DNA from: Xanthomonas sp. XNM01
Lineage (GTDB): Bacteria > Pseudomonadota > Gammaproteobacteria > Xanthomonadales > Xanthomonadaceae
NCBI RefSeq assembly: GCF_014851915.1
Contig: NZ_JACVAP010000004.1
Span: 124,001-188,000, forward strand
Length of the DNA stretch: 64,000 nt
Direction of reading: 5' to 3'
Position numbers and translations under genes: made by a program. Under the pieces are notes generated by a model. The model was not told the origin of the DNA and ran no database searches. It worked only from the letters and a program-made list of their open reading frames with translations. This document shows positions 53,794-63,221 of this stretch, piece by piece. Each line of letters opens with the position of its first letter. Positions within the stretch are counted from its first letter, which is position 1.

Positions 53794-54759
53794 ATGGACC
53801 GATACGAACGCATCAACGCCCTGCATCGCATCCTCAAGGCCGCCCGCTACCCGGTCACCGTGCCGCGGCTGCAGGAGGAGCTCGGATGCTCCCGCGCCAC
53901 CGTCTACCGTGACCTGGCCTTCCTGCGCGACGCGCTGATGGCGCCGGTGGAGGGCGATGGCGATGCCGGTTTCCGTTACGCGGCGGGCGAGAGCGACCGC
54001 TTCGAACTGCCCGGGCTGTGGCTGAGTTCGGAAGAGCTGCATGCGCTGCTGGCCTCGCAGCAGCTGCTCAAGCGCACCGGCGGCGGCGTGCTCTCGACCG
54101 TGCTGGCACCGCTGCAGCAGCGGATCGAAGGACTGCTGGCCGCGCAGGCCGGCGCCAGCCAGTGGCCGGTCGAGCGCGTGCGGGTGATCCCGCATCGCGG
54201 CCGTCGCCTGGACGAGGCCACCTTCCGCATCGTCGCCTCGGCGGTGCTGGAGCGGCGTCGGCTGACGTTCGAGTACCGCGCCCGCTCCACCGACGAGACC
54301 ACGAAGCGCAAGGTCTCGCCGCAGCGGATCACCCATTACCGCGACAACTGGTACCTGGACGCGCTCGACCACGACCGCGGCGCGCTGCGCAGCTTCGCGG
54401 TGGACCGCATCGTCAATGCGAAGCCGCTGGGCGATGCCGCCGAGGACCTGTCCGACGAGGCGCTCAACCAGCACCTGTCGTCCAGCTACGGCATCTTCTC
54501 GGGCGAGCCGCGCGGCTGGGCGACCATCCTGTTCGACGCCAAGATCGCGCGCTGGGTCGCCGACGAGCACTGGCACTCCAAGCAGCAGGGCCGCTTTCTG
54601 GCCGATGGCCGCTACGAGCTGAAGGTGCCCTACAGCGTGCCGCGCGAACTGCTGATGGACGTGATGCACTACGGCGCCGACGCCGAGATCGTCGAGCCCG
54701 CCATGCTGCGCGAACAGGCCAAGGCGCTGCTGGAGCTGTCGTTGAGCCGGTACGCGTGA
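53794..54759 (+). CDS. YafY-type transcriptional regulator with WYL domain
   Basis: The 321-residue protein has an N-terminal winged helix-turn-helix (MDRYERINALHRILKAARYP; LQEELGCSRATVYRDLAFLR). A WYL domain follows at about 150-215 (RRLTFEYRARSTDETTKRKV, then SPQRITHYRDNWYLDALDHD) and a C-terminal WCX-like extension. WYL domains bind nucleic acids or nucleotides and are common in DNA-damage and defence regulation; no defence genes are adjacent. A -10-like CATAAT directly precedes the ATG. Targets are unknown. Confidence 0.87.
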   Translation: MDRYERINALHRILKAARYPVTVPRLQEELGCSRATVYRDLAFLRDALMAPVEGDGDAGFRYAAGESDRFELPGLWLSSEELHALLASQQLLKRTGGGVLSTVLAPLQQRIEGLLAAQAGASQWPVERVRVIPHRGRRLDEATFRIVASAVLERRRLTFEYRARSTDETTKRKVSPQRITHYRDNWYLDALDHDRGALRSFAVDRIVNAKPLGDAAEDLSDEALNQHLSSSYGIFSGEPRGWATILFDAKIARWVADEHWHSKQQGRFLADGRYELKVPYSVPRELLMDVMHYGADAEIVEPAMLREQAKALLELSLSRYA

Positions 54760-55210
54760 CGAAGCGGTCGTGCCCAGGTGATGGGCCATACCACGCATCG
54801 GTGTCTCAGCGCTGGCGCTGAACCCGGCGTGGTGTCCGGTGGCGACCGGAGCGGCCGATGAAACGTTGCGGCAACCACGCCGGTCGCCATGCGCCGCTCG
54901 GCGATGGTCGCGCCGGCGGGGAGGACGGTCGCGCCAGCGCGCCTCCGGACAGATGCAGGATGCGGCTGGGCCATCATCCTGCCGGAATGGCCCCGGCCAG
55001 GGCCGCCATGTCCGATCCCGCCCTGGCCACGACCTGAAGGACGGCGGCCGCGCGCGCTCCTTCGGCAGCGCAGATGCCGCTCGACCATGCGCCGCGCTCG
55101 AACGTCCCGGTGTCGTCGGCCGTCCCATTGCGGTCCAGGTCCGTCGGCCGGTCGCAGCCTCTGAGATGGACCGGCCGCAGGCTGTGCTCCCGACTCAGGA
55201 GCCTCCCGCC
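54760..55210. other. Non-coding stretch after the WYL regulator gene
   Basis: About 450 bases without a supported gene. Its right end holds the AGGAG of the following small membrane-protein gene. Confidence 0.45.
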
Positions 55211-55528
55211 ATGCCGATCTGGTCCCCGACTGCCGCCATCTCCGCCTCCGCTGCCGACCTGCGCCCGGACCCCGGCCACGGCCCGGATCCGCTGATCGAG
55301 CGCGTGCTGCGCCGGCTGCTGCTGGCCGGGCTCGCGGCGGTGCTGCTGGTGCCGGCGCTGCGCGGCTCCAGCGACTGGCTCGGCTGGATGCCGCTGTGGC
55401 TGGTCGGCATGCCGCTGGCGGCCTGGTGGGCGCTGCACCGCTTCCGGCTGCCGCCGGCGCTGGCGCGGATACTGCGCCGCCGTAGCCAGGCGCGCCGCGG
55501 GGCCCAGGCCAGGCGCCTGCCGGCCTGA
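55211..55528 (+). CDS. Small hypothetical membrane protein
   Basis: The 105-residue protein has a polar N-terminus of about 30 residues, two hydrophobic helices (LLLAGLAAVLLVPALRG and WMPLWLVGMPLAAWWALHRF) and a very basic tail (RRRSQARRGAQARR). AGGAG is spaced 10 bases from ATG 55211, which supports translation. I do not recognise a named family. It precedes the S9 peptidase gene by 72 bases in the same direction. Confidence 0.62.
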   Translation: MPIWSPTAAISASAADLRPDPGHGPDPLIERVLRRLLLAGLAAVLLVPALRGSSDWLGWMPLWLVGMPLAAWWALHRFRLPPALARILRRRSQARRGAQARRLPA

Positions 55529-55600
55529 CCATCGGCAGGGGCTCGGGCAGGCAGGGCTGTGCTAGCGTCGCCGGCTGCATTTCATTTCGACGGAGTAGCC

Positions 55601-57700
55601 ATGTCCCGACTCGCCCAGGCCTGCCTGTTCGCAGGTCTCATCGCCGCCGGTGCGGCCCATGCCCAGGAGGCCGCGGTGAGCGACGATCCGTACCAGTGGC
55701 TGGAAGACGTCACCGGCGACAAGGCCTTGGACTGGGTCCGCGCCCAGAACGCGAAGACCGATGCCGCGCTGGCCTCCACGCCGGAGTTCAAGCGCCTGGA
55801 AGCCGGCATCCGCGAGGTCCTGGATTCGGACGCCAAGATCCCCGGCGTGCAGAAGATCGGCGACTACTACTACAACTTCTGGAAGGACAAGCAGCACGAG
55901 CGCGGCCTGTGGCGCCGGACCACGCTGGAGGAATACCGCAAGCCGAATCCAGCCTGGGAAACCCTGCTGGACCTGGATGCGCTGAACAAGTCCGAGGGCG
56001 AGAACTGGGTCTGGCACGGCGCCAACTGCCTGCGCCCGGCCTACGAGCGCTGCCTGATCGCGCTGTCGCGCGGCGGCGCCGATGCCGACGTCACCCGCGA
56101 GTTCGACCTGGGCAGCAAGACCTGGGTCGACGGCGGCTTCTACCGTCCGGAAGCCAAGGGCGGGGTGAGCTGGATCGACCAGGACACGCTGTTCGTCTAC
56201 ACCGATTTCGGCGCCGGCACGATGACCGAGTCCGGCTATCCGCGCGTGGTCAAGCGCTGGAAGCGCGGCACCCCGCTGGCCGCGGCCGAGGTGGTGTACG
56301 AAGGCAAGGCCGACGACATGTACATCGCCGGTTACCACGACGACACCCCGGGCTACGAGCGCGATTTCGTCAGCCGCACCCTGGCGTTCTACAACGACGA
56401 GCTGTACCTGCTCGGCGCCGACGGCAAGCTGGTCCGCATCGACGTGCCGAATTCGGTCAACAAGAGCGTGCACCGGCAGTGGCTGACGCTGGAGCTGCGT
56501 GAAGCCTGGACCGTGGGCGGCAGGACCTATCCGGCCGGCGCGTTGCTGGCGACGAAGCTGGACGACTTCCTGGCCGGCAAGCGTGAATTCGACGTGCTGT
56601 TCGAGCCGACCGACACCAGCTCGCTGGCCGGCTTCAGCTGGACGAAGTCGCATCTGGTGCTGAACGTGCTGGAAGACGTGAAGAGCAGGCTGACGGTGCT
56701 GACCCCGGGGACGCAGGGCTGGACCCGCAGCGCCTTCGTCGGCGCGCCGGCGTTCGGCACGATCAGCGTCGGCGCGGTCGACAGCGAGGACTCCGATGCG
56801 GTCTGGCTGAGCTCGTCCGACTATCTGACCCCGCCGACGCTGTCGCTGGCGCAGATCGGCCAGCAGCCGGAAGTGCTGAAGTCGATGCCGGCGTTCTTCG
56901 ATGGTTCGAAGCATGCGATCGAGCAGCACTTCGCGACCTCCGAGGACGGTACGAAGGTGCCGTACTTCCTGGTCCGTCCGAAGGACCTGAAGCTCGACGG
57001 CAGCGCGCCGACCCTCCTGTACGGCTACGGCGGCTTCGAGATCTCGCTGACCCCGAGCTACTCCGGCGGCATGGGCCGCGCCTGGCTGGACAACGGCGGC
57101 GTGTACGTGGTCGCCAACATCCGCGGCGGCGGCGAGTACGGCCCGCGCTGGCACCAGGCGGCGCTGAAGCAGAACCGGCACAAGGCCTACGAGGACTTCG
57201 CCGCGGTCGCCCGCGACCTGACCGCCAGGAAGATCACCTCGCCGGCGCATCTGGGCGTGCAGGGCGGCAGCAACGGCGGCCTGCTCACCGGCAACATGCT
57301 GACCCAGTATCCGGAGCTGTTCGGCGCGGTGGTGGTCCAGGTGCCGCTGCTGGACATGCGCCGCTACAACAAGCTGCTGGCCGGCGCCTCGTGGATGGCC
57401 GAATACGGCAATCCCGACACCGCCGACTGGGCGTTCATCAAGACCTTCTCGCCGTACCACCTGTTCGACCCGGCGAAGGAGTACCCGCCGGTGATCTTCA
57501 CCACGTCCACCCGCGACGACCGCGTGCATCCGGGCCATGCCCGCAAGATGGCGGCGCTGATGATCGACGCCGGCAAGGACGTGACCTACTACGAGAACAT
57601 CGAAGGCGGTCACGGCGGTGCGGCCAACAATGCGCAGGCCGCGCACATGGCGGCGCTGGCCTACAGCTTCCTCTGGAAGCGGCTCTCGACCGGCAACTGA
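55601..57700 (+). CDS. Secreted prolyl oligopeptidase family (S9) serine peptidase
   Basis: The 699-residue protein has a signal peptide (MSRLAQACLFAGLIAAGAAH-AQ), a seven-bladed propeller region to about residue 430 and a C-terminal alpha/beta-hydrolase domain. The latter shows GYGGFEISLTPSYSGGMGRA, VVANIRGGGEYGPRWH and GGSNGG (Ser557), with Asp640 in TRDDRVHP and His671 in EGGHGG completing the triad. This is the prolyl-endopeptidase branch of S9A; it would cut short peptides in the periplasm or outside. CGGAG precedes ATG 55601. A second S9 peptidase gene follows after 75 bases. Confidence 0.92.
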   Translation: MSRLAQACLFAGLIAAGAAHAQEAAVSDDPYQWLEDVTGDKALDWVRAQNAKTDAALASTPEFKRLEAGIREVLDSDAKIPGVQKIGDYYYNFWKDKQHERGLWRRTTLEEYRKPNPAWETLLDLDALNKSEGENWVWHGANCLRPAYERCLIALSRGGADADVTREFDLGSKTWVDGGFYRPEAKGGVSWIDQDTLFVYTDFGAGTMTESGYPRVVKRWKRGTPLAAAEVVYEGKADDMYIAGYHDDTPGYERDFVSRTLAFYNDELYLLGADGKLVRIDVPNSVNKSVHRQWLTLELREAWTVGGRTYPAGALLATKLDDFLAGKREFDVLFEPTDTSSLAGFSWTKSHLVLNVLEDVKSRLTVLTPGTQGWTRSAFVGAPAFGTISVGAVDSEDSDAVWLSSSDYLTPPTLSLAQIGQQPEVLKSMPAFFDGSKHAIEQHFATSEDGTKVPYFLVRPKDLKLDGSAPTLLYGYGGFEISLTPSYSGGMGRAWLDNGGVYVVANIRGGGEYGPRWHQAALKQNRHKAYEDFAAVARDLTARKITSPAHLGVQGGSNGGLLTGNMLTQYPELFGAVVVQVPLLDMRRYNKLLAGASWMAEYGNPDTADWAFIKTFSPYHLFDPAKEYPPVIFTTSTRDDRVHPGHARKMAALMIDAGKDVTYYENIEGGHGGAANNAQAAHMAALAYSFLWKRLSTGN

Positions 57701-57708
57701 CACGGCAC

Positions 57709-57732
57709 GGGGCGCGGCGGAAGTCGCGCCCC
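57709..57732 (+). other. Stem-loop between the two S9 peptidase genes
   Basis: A perfect 8-bp all-GC stem (57709-57716 with 57725-57732) with an 8-base loop lies 9 bases after the first peptidase stop. It may be a weak terminator or an mRNA-stabilising element between the tandem genes. Confidence 0.4.
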
Positions 57733-57775
57733 GCTGCTTCACGGCACTGGTAATTCCCTTCGACGGACCCCATCC

Positions 57776-59962
57776 ATGACGCGTTCCCTCACCACCGCAC
57801 TGGCGTTGCTGATGACTCTTCCCCCGATTTCCGCCGCCTCCGCGGCCACTCCGCCGGATGCCGCGCGCAAGCCGCATACGGTGACCGCCCCGTTCGGCGC
57901 GGCCCGCGACGACGAGTATTACTGGCTGCGCGACGACGACCGCGAGGACAAGGCGATGCTGGCCTACCTCGCCGCCGAGAACGCCTACGCCGACGCGGTG
58001 CTCGCACCGCTGAAGCCGGTCGAGGATGCGCTGTACGAGGAGATCGTCGGCCGGATCAAGCAGGACGACAGCTCGGTGCCGTACCGCGAGCAGGGCTGGT
58101 GGTACTACTCGCGCTTCGAGGCCGGCAAGGACTACCCGGTGCACGCGCGCCGCCGCGACGCGGCCGGCCTCGATGCGCTGTCGATCCAGGCCGCCAACGA
58201 GCGCGGCGACTTCGCCGGCGAGCAGGTGCTGCTGGACGTCAACGTGCTGGCCGCCGACAAGGGCTACTACAGCGTCGGCGACTACGCAGTCAGCAACGAC
58301 AACCGGCTGCTGGCCTATGCCGACGACAGCAACGGCCGCCGCCAGTACACGGTGCGCGTCAAGAACCTGGAGACCGGCGAACTCTATCCGGACGTCATCA
58401 CCGGTGTGTCCGCCAACCTGGTCTGGGCCGACGACAACAAGACCCTGTTCTACGTCGAGAACGACCCGGACACCCTGCTGACCGTGCGCGTAAAGAAGCA
58501 CGTGCTGGGCACGCCGGTCGCCGACGACGTGCTGGTCTACGAGGAAACCGACGACAGCTTCTACATGGGCGTGGGCCGTACCCGCGACGAGAAGTTCATC
58601 ACCATCGAAGTCTCGAGCACGGTCTCCTCCGAGCTGCGCTACGCGCCGGCGGCCGACCCGACGACCTTCACCGTGCTGGCGCCGCGTGCGCGTGACGTCG
58701 AGTACGACGCCGACCACCTGGGCGACCGCTGGGTGATCCGCACCAACGCGCCGGGCGCCGACGGCAAGCCCACGACCAACTTCAAGCTGGTCACCGCGCC
58801 CAGCGATGCGACCTCGCGCAGTCAGTGGACCGACTGGCTGGCGCACGATCCGGCGGTGTTCATCGAGGGCTTCGAGCTGTTCGACGGCTTCACCGCGATC
58901 GCCGAGCGTTCCGACGGCCTGGAGCGGATCCGCCTGCTGAAGGCCGACGGCAGCCAGGACTACGTCAAGGCCGACGAGCCGGCGTACTCGATGGGCCTGT
59001 CGGTCAACGCCGAGCACGACAGCACCTGGCTGCGCTACGGCTACACCTCGCTGGCCACGCCGTCGACCACCTACGAGCTCAACATCGCCACCGGCGAGCG
59101 CCGCGTGCTGAAGCAGCAGCCGGTGATCGGCTACGACCCGGCCAGGTACACCACCGAGCGCCTGTGGGTGACCGCGCGCGACGGGGTCAAGGTGCCGGTG
59201 TCGCTGGTCTACCGCAACGGGTTCAAGAAGGACGGCAGCGCCGCCCTGCTGCAGTACGCCTACGGCAGCTACGGCATCTCGATGGACCCGGGCTTCAACT
59301 CGCCGGTGGTCAGCCTGCTCGACCGCGGCATGGTCTATGCGATCGCCCACATCCGTGGCGGCCAGGAGATGGGCCGGCAGTGGTACGAGGACGGCAAGCT
59401 GCTGAACAAGCAGAACACCTTCAACGACTTCATCGACGTGACCCGTGCGCTGGTCGCACAGGGCTACGTGGCCAAGGACCGCGTCGCCGCGTCCGGCGGC
59501 AGCGCCGGCGGCCTGCTGATGGGTGCGGTCGCCAACCAGGCGCCGGCCGATTACCGGGTGATGGTCGCGCAGGTGCCGTTCGTCGACGTGGTCACGACGA
59601 TGCTGGACGCGTCGATCCCGCTGACCACCAACGAGTACGACGAGTGGGGCAACCCGGAGCAGAAGCCGTTCTACGACGTGATGCTGGCCTACTCGCCCTA
59701 CGACAACATCAAGGCGCAGGACTACCCGGCGCTGTTCGTCGGCACCGGCCTGTGGGACTCGCAGGTGCAGTACTGGGAGCCGGCCAAGTGGGTGGCGCGC
59801 CTGCGCGACCACAACACCGGCAGCCATCCGATCGTGTTCCGCACCAACATGGAAGCCGGTCACGGCGGCAAGTCGGGCCGGTTCCGCCGCTACCGCGAGA
59901 TGGCCGAGTACTATGCGTTCGTGCTCGACCAGCTTGGCGTGCAGGCCGCACCGCTGAAGTAA
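57776..59962 (+). CDS. ptrB: Oligopeptidase B-like S9 serine peptidase, exported
   Basis: The 728-residue protein has a signal peptide (LTTALALLMTLPPISAASA), then the oligopeptidase B opening DDEYYWLRDDDREDKAMLAY, a propeller region and the hydrolase domain. That domain holds HIRGGQEMGRQWYEDGKLLN, GGSAGG (Ser576), GTGLWDSQVQYWEPAKWVAR (Asp661) and EAGHGG (His696). Oligopeptidase B cleaves after Lys/Arg in short peptides; most bacterial ones are cytoplasmic, so the export signal here marks the exported form common in this family of bacteria. Confidence 0.92.
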   Translation: MTRSLTTALALLMTLPPISAASAATPPDAARKPHTVTAPFGAARDDEYYWLRDDDREDKAMLAYLAAENAYADAVLAPLKPVEDALYEEIVGRIKQDDSSVPYREQGWWYYSRFEAGKDYPVHARRRDAAGLDALSIQAANERGDFAGEQVLLDVNVLAADKGYYSVGDYAVSNDNRLLAYADDSNGRRQYTVRVKNLETGELYPDVITGVSANLVWADDNKTLFYVENDPDTLLTVRVKKHVLGTPVADDVLVYEETDDSFYMGVGRTRDEKFITIEVSSTVSSELRYAPAADPTTFTVLAPRARDVEYDADHLGDRWVIRTNAPGADGKPTTNFKLVTAPSDATSRSQWTDWLAHDPAVFIEGFELFDGFTAIAERSDGLERIRLLKADGSQDYVKADEPAYSMGLSVNAEHDSTWLRYGYTSLATPSTTYELNIATGERRVLKQQPVIGYDPARYTTERLWVTARDGVKVPVSLVYRNGFKKDGSAALLQYAYGSYGISMDPGFNSPVVSLLDRGMVYAIAHIRGGQEMGRQWYEDGKLLNKQNTFNDFIDVTRALVAQGYVAKDRVAASGGSAGGLLMGAVANQAPADYRVMVAQVPFVDVVTTMLDASIPLTTNEYDEWGNPEQKPFYDVMLAYSPYDNIKAQDYPALFVGTGLWDSQVQYWEPAKWVARLRDHNTGSHPIVFRTNMEAGHGGKSGRFRRYREMAEYYAFVLDQLGVQAAPLK

Positions 59963-59983
59963 GTCCGACGGATGTCGCGAGGC

Positions 59984-60014
59984 CGAAGACGCCGGGCACT
60001 GCCCGGCGTCTTCG
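59984..60014 (+). terminator. Terminator after the second S9 peptidase gene
   Basis: A perfect 14-bp stem (59984-59997 with 60001-60014) with a 3-base loop lies 21 bases after the stop codon, followed by TTCGT. It is the strongest single stem in the window. Confidence 0.7.
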
Positions 60015-60066
60015 TTCGTGGCGCACCGGCATGGGCGTTCTGCTGCGCGGTGCCTGCCAACTGCGG

Positions 60067-60072
60067 TAAAAC
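60067..60072 (+). promoter_or_regulatory. -10-like element of the DUF454 gene
   Basis: TAAAAC ends 6 bases before GTG 60079, the second of two adjacent GTG codons, consistent with a leaderless or nearly leaderless start. Confidence 0.35.
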
Positions 60073-60075
60073 TGC

Positions 60076-60531
60076 GTGGTGAACGACCTACCGCCACCCG
60101 CGATGCCTTCCAGCCGGTTCCGCTGGCTGTGGTGGCTGCTGGCCTATGTCAGCCTCGGGTTGGGCATCCTCGGCGTGTTCCTGCCCGGCCTGCCGACCAC
60201 GCCGTTCATCCTGGTCGCGGCCTGGGCCGCCGCGCGCGGTTCGAAGCGCCTGCACGCGAGACTGCTGGCCGATCCGCGGTTCGGCCCCCTGATCCGCGAC
60301 TGGCAGCAGCACCGCGCCGTGCCGCGCCGGGCCAAGTGGATGGCGACGTGGGCGATGCTGGCCAGCGCCGCGATCATGCTCGGCGTCATGCTGGTCACCC
60401 CCGGCTATCGGCTCTGGATGGTCGCCCTGCCGATCGGCTGCATGGCCGCGGTCGGCACCTGGCTGTGGTGCCGGCCCGAGCCGCCGCCACGCACGCCAGG
60501 CATGGACGCGCCTTCGCCGCCGGAACGGTGA
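60076..60531 (+). CDS. DUF454 (YbaN) family inner-membrane protein
   Basis: The 151-residue protein shows RWLWWLLAYVSLGLGILGVF followed by LPGLPTTPFILVAAWAAARG, SKRLHARLLADPRFGPLIRD and WQQHRAVPRRAKW, the invariant blocks of the DUF454 family, with three to four transmembrane helices. The role of YbaN-type proteins is not firmly known. The start is open: GTG 60076 or 60079 (next to a -10-like TAAAAC) or ATG 60103. Confidence 0.86.
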   Translation: MVNDLPPPAMPSSRFRWLWWLLAYVSLGLGILGVFLPGLPTTPFILVAAWAAARGSKRLHARLLADPRFGPLIRDWQQHRAVPRRAKWMATWAMLASAAIMLGVMLVTPGYRLWMVALPIGCMAAVGTWLWCRPEPPPRTPGMDAPSPPER

Positions 60532-60949
60532 TCCCGGTCGTCCGCGGATGCACCCGCCATCGCGCCGCGAGTGCCGTGTGCCGCATGCCGCCCCGGCCCC
60601 GTCGGCAGATGCCTGTGCTCCGGCATGCCGTGCCGTCGCCGGGCAGGGCATGCCGGCAGGTTGAACCCATGACGCCGGTCGCCTGCGCGCTGGCTGCTGC
60701 GTCCAATGCCCGGCAACGGCGTCAGTCCCGCCGGCGCGTGCCGTCGCCGGATGCATGGTGGTGGCTCGTTGATCCTGGTTCCGATGTCACCAGCGCGGAT
60801 CCGCCGGGGCACGGCGTGGAGGCCCGTGCCGCACGATGTGCGCCGGCGTCATGCCTTCCTGGGGACGGGCGTGCCGGCGTGACCGCACGCTGCGCGCGGT
60901 CGATGCCCGGCTCACGGCCGGTGACGCGCGCCGGCTTATACTTCGGCGC
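60532..60949. other. Non-coding stretch between DUF454 and lptM-like genes
   Basis: About 420 bases with no supported gene on either strand. The right end holds the TATACT element of the lipoprotein gene. Confidence 0.5.
60937..60942 (+). promoter_or_regulatory. -10 element of the lptM-dapF operon (leaderless type)
   Basis: TATACT, one mismatch from the consensus, ends 7 bases before ATG 60950. It is the clearest case of this start architecture in the window, though no -35 box is apparent. Confidence 0.55.
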
Positions 60950-61159
60950 ATGAACACGCCCTCCCTCCGTTTCCTGTCCGCGGCCGCGCTGCTGGCCGTT
61001 CTCGCCGCCTGCGGCAACAAGGGCCCGCTGGTGCTGCCGCAGAAGCCGATCCCGGTCGAAGAGCCCGCGCTCGAGCCGCCACCGGCCAACACCGACCCGG
61101 TGCCTGCTTCGACGACCGATCCGGTCCAGGACACGGTGCCCGAGCCGGCCCGCGGCTGA
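60950..61159 (+). CDS. lptM: Small lipoprotein, LptM/YifL-like
   Basis: The 69-residue lipoprotein has a signal peptide with lipobox LAAC followed by the signature [10 protein letters not shown] seen in LptM (YifL), and a Pro/Glu-rich tail. In Escherichia coli LptM helps maturation of the LptD-LptE lipopolysaccharide transporter at the outer membrane; that function is assumed here. It lies 10 bases before dapF, the usual context. Confidence 0.85.
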   Translation: MNTPSLRFLSAAALLAVLAACGNKGPLVLPQKPIPVEEPALEPPPANTDPVPASTTDPVQDTVPEPARG

Positions 61160-61169
61160 GATCATCCCG

Positions 61170-61997
61170 ATGCAGTTCAGCAAGATGCACGGGGCCGGCA
61201 ACGACTTCGTCGTGCTCGACCTGCGCGACGGCATGCCGCCTCCCGATGCGGCACTCGCGGCGGCCCTGGCCGACCGCCATCGCGGCGTCGGCTGCGACCA
61301 GATCCTGACCATCGAGCATCCGCGCAGTGCGCAGGCGGTGGCCGCCTACGGCATCTGGAACTCCGACGGCAGCGCCGCGGGCCAGTGCGGCAACGGTGCG
61401 CGCTGCGTCGCCGCCTGGCTGGTGCGCGATGGCGCCGCCACCGGCGAGCGCTTCATCGTCGACAGCCCCGGCGACACCCATGCGGTCACCCGCCTCGGCG
61501 ACGGCCGCTACGCCATCGCGATGGGCGCACCCCGGCTGCTGCCGGCGCAGGTGCCACTGCTGGGCTTCGACGCCGCCCAGCGCGAGTACGAGCTGGAGAT
61601 CGACGGCCGGCGCGTGGTGTTCGGCGCGGTCTCGATGGGCAACCCGCACGCGGTGATCGAGGTCGACGATGTCGATGCGGTCGATGTCGTCACGCTCGGT
61701 GCCGCGCTGCAGCGTTCGCCCGCGTTCCCGGACTCCTGCAACGTCGGATTCGCCCAGGTGCTGGCGGACGACCGCATCCGGCTGCGCGTCTACGAGCGGG
61801 GCGTCGGCGAGACCCTGGCCTGCGGCAGCGGCGCCTGCGCCGCGGTGGTCGCGCTGATCCGGCGTGGTCGCCTGGCGCGCGCGGCCACGGTCGCGCTGCC
61901 GGGCGGGGAACTGCACATCGGGTGGTCCGACGACGACGCGCAGGTCATCATGGCCGGACCGACCGCATTCGTTTTCGAGGGGAACTGGCAGGCATGA
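61170..61997 (+). CDS. dapF: Diaminopimelate epimerase
   Basis: The 275-residue enzyme converts LL- to meso-diaminopimelate for lysine and peptidoglycan. It has [18 protein letters not shown], the first catalytic Cys73 in GQCGNGARC and the second Cys218 in [11 protein letters not shown]. Its stop overlaps the start of the DUF484 gene by four bases (ATGA), so the two are coupled. Confidence 0.96.
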   Translation: MQFSKMHGAGNDFVVLDLRDGMPPPDAALAAALADRHRGVGCDQILTIEHPRSAQAVAAYGIWNSDGSAAGQCGNGARCVAAWLVRDGAATGERFIVDSPGDTHAVTRLGDGRYAIAMGAPRLLPAQVPLLGFDAAQREYELEIDGRRVVFGAVSMGNPHAVIEVDDVDAVDVVTLGAALQRSPAFPDSCNVGFAQVLADDRIRLRVYERGVGETLACGSGACAAVVALIRRGRLARAATVALPGGELHIGWSDDDAQVIMAGPTAFVFEGNWQA

Positions 61998-62674
61998 GCG
62001 AGAGCAAGGACAGGGACGCGCCGGGCGCGCACGAGGTGGCGGCCTGGCTGCGCCGGCATCCGGGCTTCCTCAAGCAGTTCCCCGACCTGGCCCTGAGCCT
62101 GGTGGTGCCGCGCGACGACGGCCGTGCCGCGTCGCTGGCCAGCTACCAGCTCGACGTGCTGCGCGACAAGAACCGCGAGCTGTCGCGGCGTCTGGGCGAC
62201 CTGTCCGCCAACGCCCAGGTCAACGAGCGGCTGGCCGTGCGCACCCAGCAGCTGACCCTGGCGCTGCTGCGCCAGCGCAGCCGTGCCGACACCCTGCGTG
62301 CGATGGCTGCGACGCTCGCCGAGGATTTCGATGGCGACCTGGTCCGGATCCTCATGTTCCAGCCGGCGGCCGGCAGCGATGACGCCGACTGGCTGCAGGT
62401 GATCGCCGAAGACGACGCGCGCCTGCAGCCGTTCCGCGATGCGCTGCGTGACGGCGAGCCGCTGTGCGGCCGCCTGCGTGCGGAGAAGAATGCGCTGCTG
62501 TACGGCCCGCGCGAGGGCGAGGTGCAGTCGAGCGCCTTGCTGCCGTTGCCCGGCGTCGGCCTGGTCGCGGTCGGCAGTCACGACGCGAACCGCTTCTATC
62601 CCGGCATGGGCACGCTGTTCCTGCGGATGATGGGCGAGGCGCTGGTGGTGGCGCTGCAGCGTTTCGACGACTGA
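61994..62674 (+). CDS. DUF484 family protein
   Basis: The 226-residue cytoplasmic protein has the N-terminal block [20 protein letters not shown], a short coiled-coil ([20 protein letters not shown]) and a GAF-like C-terminal domain ([36 protein letters not shown]). DUF484 proteins lie between dapF and xerC in many gammaproteobacteria; their role is unknown, and a signalling or recombination-accessory role is only suggested by context. Confidence 0.9.
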   Translation: MSESKDRDAPGAHEVAAWLRRHPGFLKQFPDLALSLVVPRDDGRAASLASYQLDVLRDKNRELSRRLGDLSANAQVNERLAVRTQQLTLALLRQRSRADTLRAMAATLAEDFDGDLVRILMFQPAAGSDDADWLQVIAEDDARLQPFRDALRDGEPLCGRLRAEKNALLYGPREGEVQSSALLPLPGVGLVAVGSHDANRFYPGMGTLFLRMMGEALVVALQRFDD

Positions 62675-63221
62675 GTCACGCGGCGGTCCGCGTCCTTGCC
62701 ACCAGTGGGGGGGCGCTGGCTCCACGCTGCGGTGCCATGCGTCGCACCGGTGCGGCAGGTGACCGGTGCGCGGCGCGTGGCTGGTGCGTGGCTCGCGCCG
62801 CATGCCGGCGATGGTCCTGCACGCGGGTTCCGGCTGTCGGCCCGGGCGCCGCGCGACCGGATCACGCGTGATCCGTGAAGGGCTGCACGGCGCGACGTCC
62901 CTCGACCTGCCATCTCGCCGACGGTGCCGCTGCGTCCTGCGCAGCGCCAGCGTGTCGACGGTGGATGTCCCTGACGTTCCGGCCATCGCGGTCTTTCCAC
63001 CGCTGGCATGGCGATCCTGCGCGCGTGCCGGCCGGGCGGGCCTTTGGCATGGGAAACCGGCACGCGACTGCAGCCCCGGCGCGGACCGCGTCGTGTGCAT
63101 TGCGGCGTGGTGCGCAGGCAGGGCCGCGTGCGTCCTGGCAGTCCCGGCGCGGGCTCGCACCAGCGCTCAAACGCCGGCATCATGCCGGCAACGCGTATCA
63201 CGGCATCCTTCCGCGCCAGCC
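62675..63221. other. Unusually long gap between DUF484 gene and xerC
   Basis: About 550 bases without a supported gene separate two genes that are usually adjacent. Near the right end a GC-rich palindrome (63173-63180 with 63182-63189) could form a stem about 33 bases before xerC. No tRNA, insertion sequence or repeat family is recognised. Confidence 0.5.

Noticed and set aside
55562-60097. A 1,511-codon open frame antisense to the two S9 peptidase genes
   Set aside because: It mirrors the codon pattern of two well-supported genes with complete catalytic motifs; its own translation is low-complexity with no domain, signal or ribosome-binding site. Such frames are expected opposite GC-rich genes.
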